From the NCBI RefSeq assembly GCF_000485595.1, contig NW_014577488.1, positions 157,883 through 209,749 of the forward strand: a stretch of 51,867 nucleotides of DNA, read 5' to 3'. Positions 51,285 through 51,867 of the stretch are shown piece after piece. Under the pieces are notes generated by a model. It ran no database searches. It saw nothing but the letters and a program-made list of their open reading frames with translations, and was not told the DNA's origin. The stretch is from Priapulus caudatus (Eukaryota > Priapulida > Priapulimorpha > Priapulimorphida > Priapulidae). A program made the translations under genes and the position numbers. How positions within the stretch are numbered: the stretch's first letter is position 1; every line of letters begins with the position of its first letter.

Positions 51285-51433
51285 CGTGGTCACTTGGCAC
51301 TGGTAGAGGAAGTAGGTAAGGTCCGGACAGCCCCGCCTGACGTACTCCTGCTCGCACTGGTGGGTGAGGCAGCTCTCAAACTGTGGTGCTGGCAGACACG
51401 CGGCATCGTAGCGAGAAACGAGGTCCGGATCGG
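51285..51433 (-). CDS. Cysteine-rich exon of an unidentified gene
   Basis: Between acceptor actcggcag and donor ACG/GTAAGT there are two leading bases and 49 codons, with DPDLVSRYDAACLPAPQFES then CLTHQCEQEYVRRGC and YFLYQCQVTT. Five cysteines in 40 residues suggest an extracellular disulfide-bonded domain. I do not recognise the family. The 5' exons would lie to the right of the window. The mirrored copy at 40736-40887 has frame-breaking indels, so this version is the reliable one. Confidence 0.6.
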
Positions 51434-51664
51434 CTGCCGAGTTACGGTGATGAAATAATATTAATGATTGTTTGTTCTTTTATTTTATTATTAATATTAA
51501 TATCATATTCGTATAATTATTTATTTTATATTATTCGTGGAGTAATTTGACTTGGGCGGCGAATGGTAGCGGTGCGCGCGTTAGCGCAAGACACAGCCTA
51601 AAGCAACGCGACGTAACGCGGCGTAGACATAACACAACACAACAAATCACAGCTACGCAGCATT

Positions 51665-51867
51665 CTACGCCACGCCACACAACGCCACACCACACCACAC
51701 CACACCACACCACACCACACCACACCACACCACACTCAACACCAACACCCACAACCACATCGCCACACCACACCAGCACCCAGCACCAACACCACACACC
51801 ACACTAAGAACCACCACAAAACCACACCACACCACACCACACCGACACCACACCACACCACACTGCC
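51665..51867. repeat. (CACCACA)n microsatellite at right edge
   Basis: CACAC/CACCA units, the reverse complement of the GGTGT array at 39957-40490. Open frames here are repeat translations. Confidence 0.9.

Overview
This is eukaryotic DNA, most likely from a non-vertebrate animal and probably a marine one. The genes are split by spliceosomal introns, one gene encodes a C2H2 zinc-finger protein, and the non-coding DNA is dense in micro-, mini- and satellite repeats. No operons, ribosome-binding sites, CRISPR arrays, rRNA or tRNA genes were seen. The species cannot be named from the sequence.

Layout: (1) 464-26078, minus strand: one long multi-exon gene. I assembled 22 exons (one tentative, one with two possible acceptors) whose splice phases join without a break into 1011 codons; the gene continues off the left edge. 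It encodes a basic N-terminus, a small beta-rich (Tudor-like?) module, an acidic/basic linker and about 13 ankyrin repeats. The ankyrin part resembles what I remember of nematode PME-5-type poly(ADP-ribose) polymerases, so WGR and PARP catalytic exons may lie beyond position 1; this is a hypothesis. (2) 26079-29415: AT-rich divergent intergenic region. (3) 29416-32780, plus strand: a complete five-exon, 497-residue C2H2 zinc-finger gene, followed by a 35-bp minisatellite (about 22 copies, many with a CACGTG E-box) and polyadenylation signals near 34.6 kb. (4) 34.6-37.0 kb: non-coding, repeat-derived. (5) 37.0-48.3 kb: a ~540-bp satellite, in plus and then minus and then plus orientation. (6) 49.96-51.43 kb, minus strand: the end of a gene with a cysteine-rich exon and a very basic tail.

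Two large parts look like assembly artefacts. Positions 2.4-12.04 kb are an insertion-rich direct second copy of 12.05-20.14 kb, separated from it by 10 Ns, and every duplicated exon in it is lengthened. Positions 39.95-45.05 kb are an error-rich inverted copy of 47.31-51.87 kb, next to a 25-N gap. Both fit unpolished long-read gap filling. The coding frames survive only in the 12-26 kb and 47.3-51.9 kb versions.

The most interesting biological signal is positional. Tandem repeats begin at, or within about 70 nt downstream of, the 5' splice site of roughly ten exons in three different genes on both strands. In several cases the repeat unit carries a copy of the donor itself.
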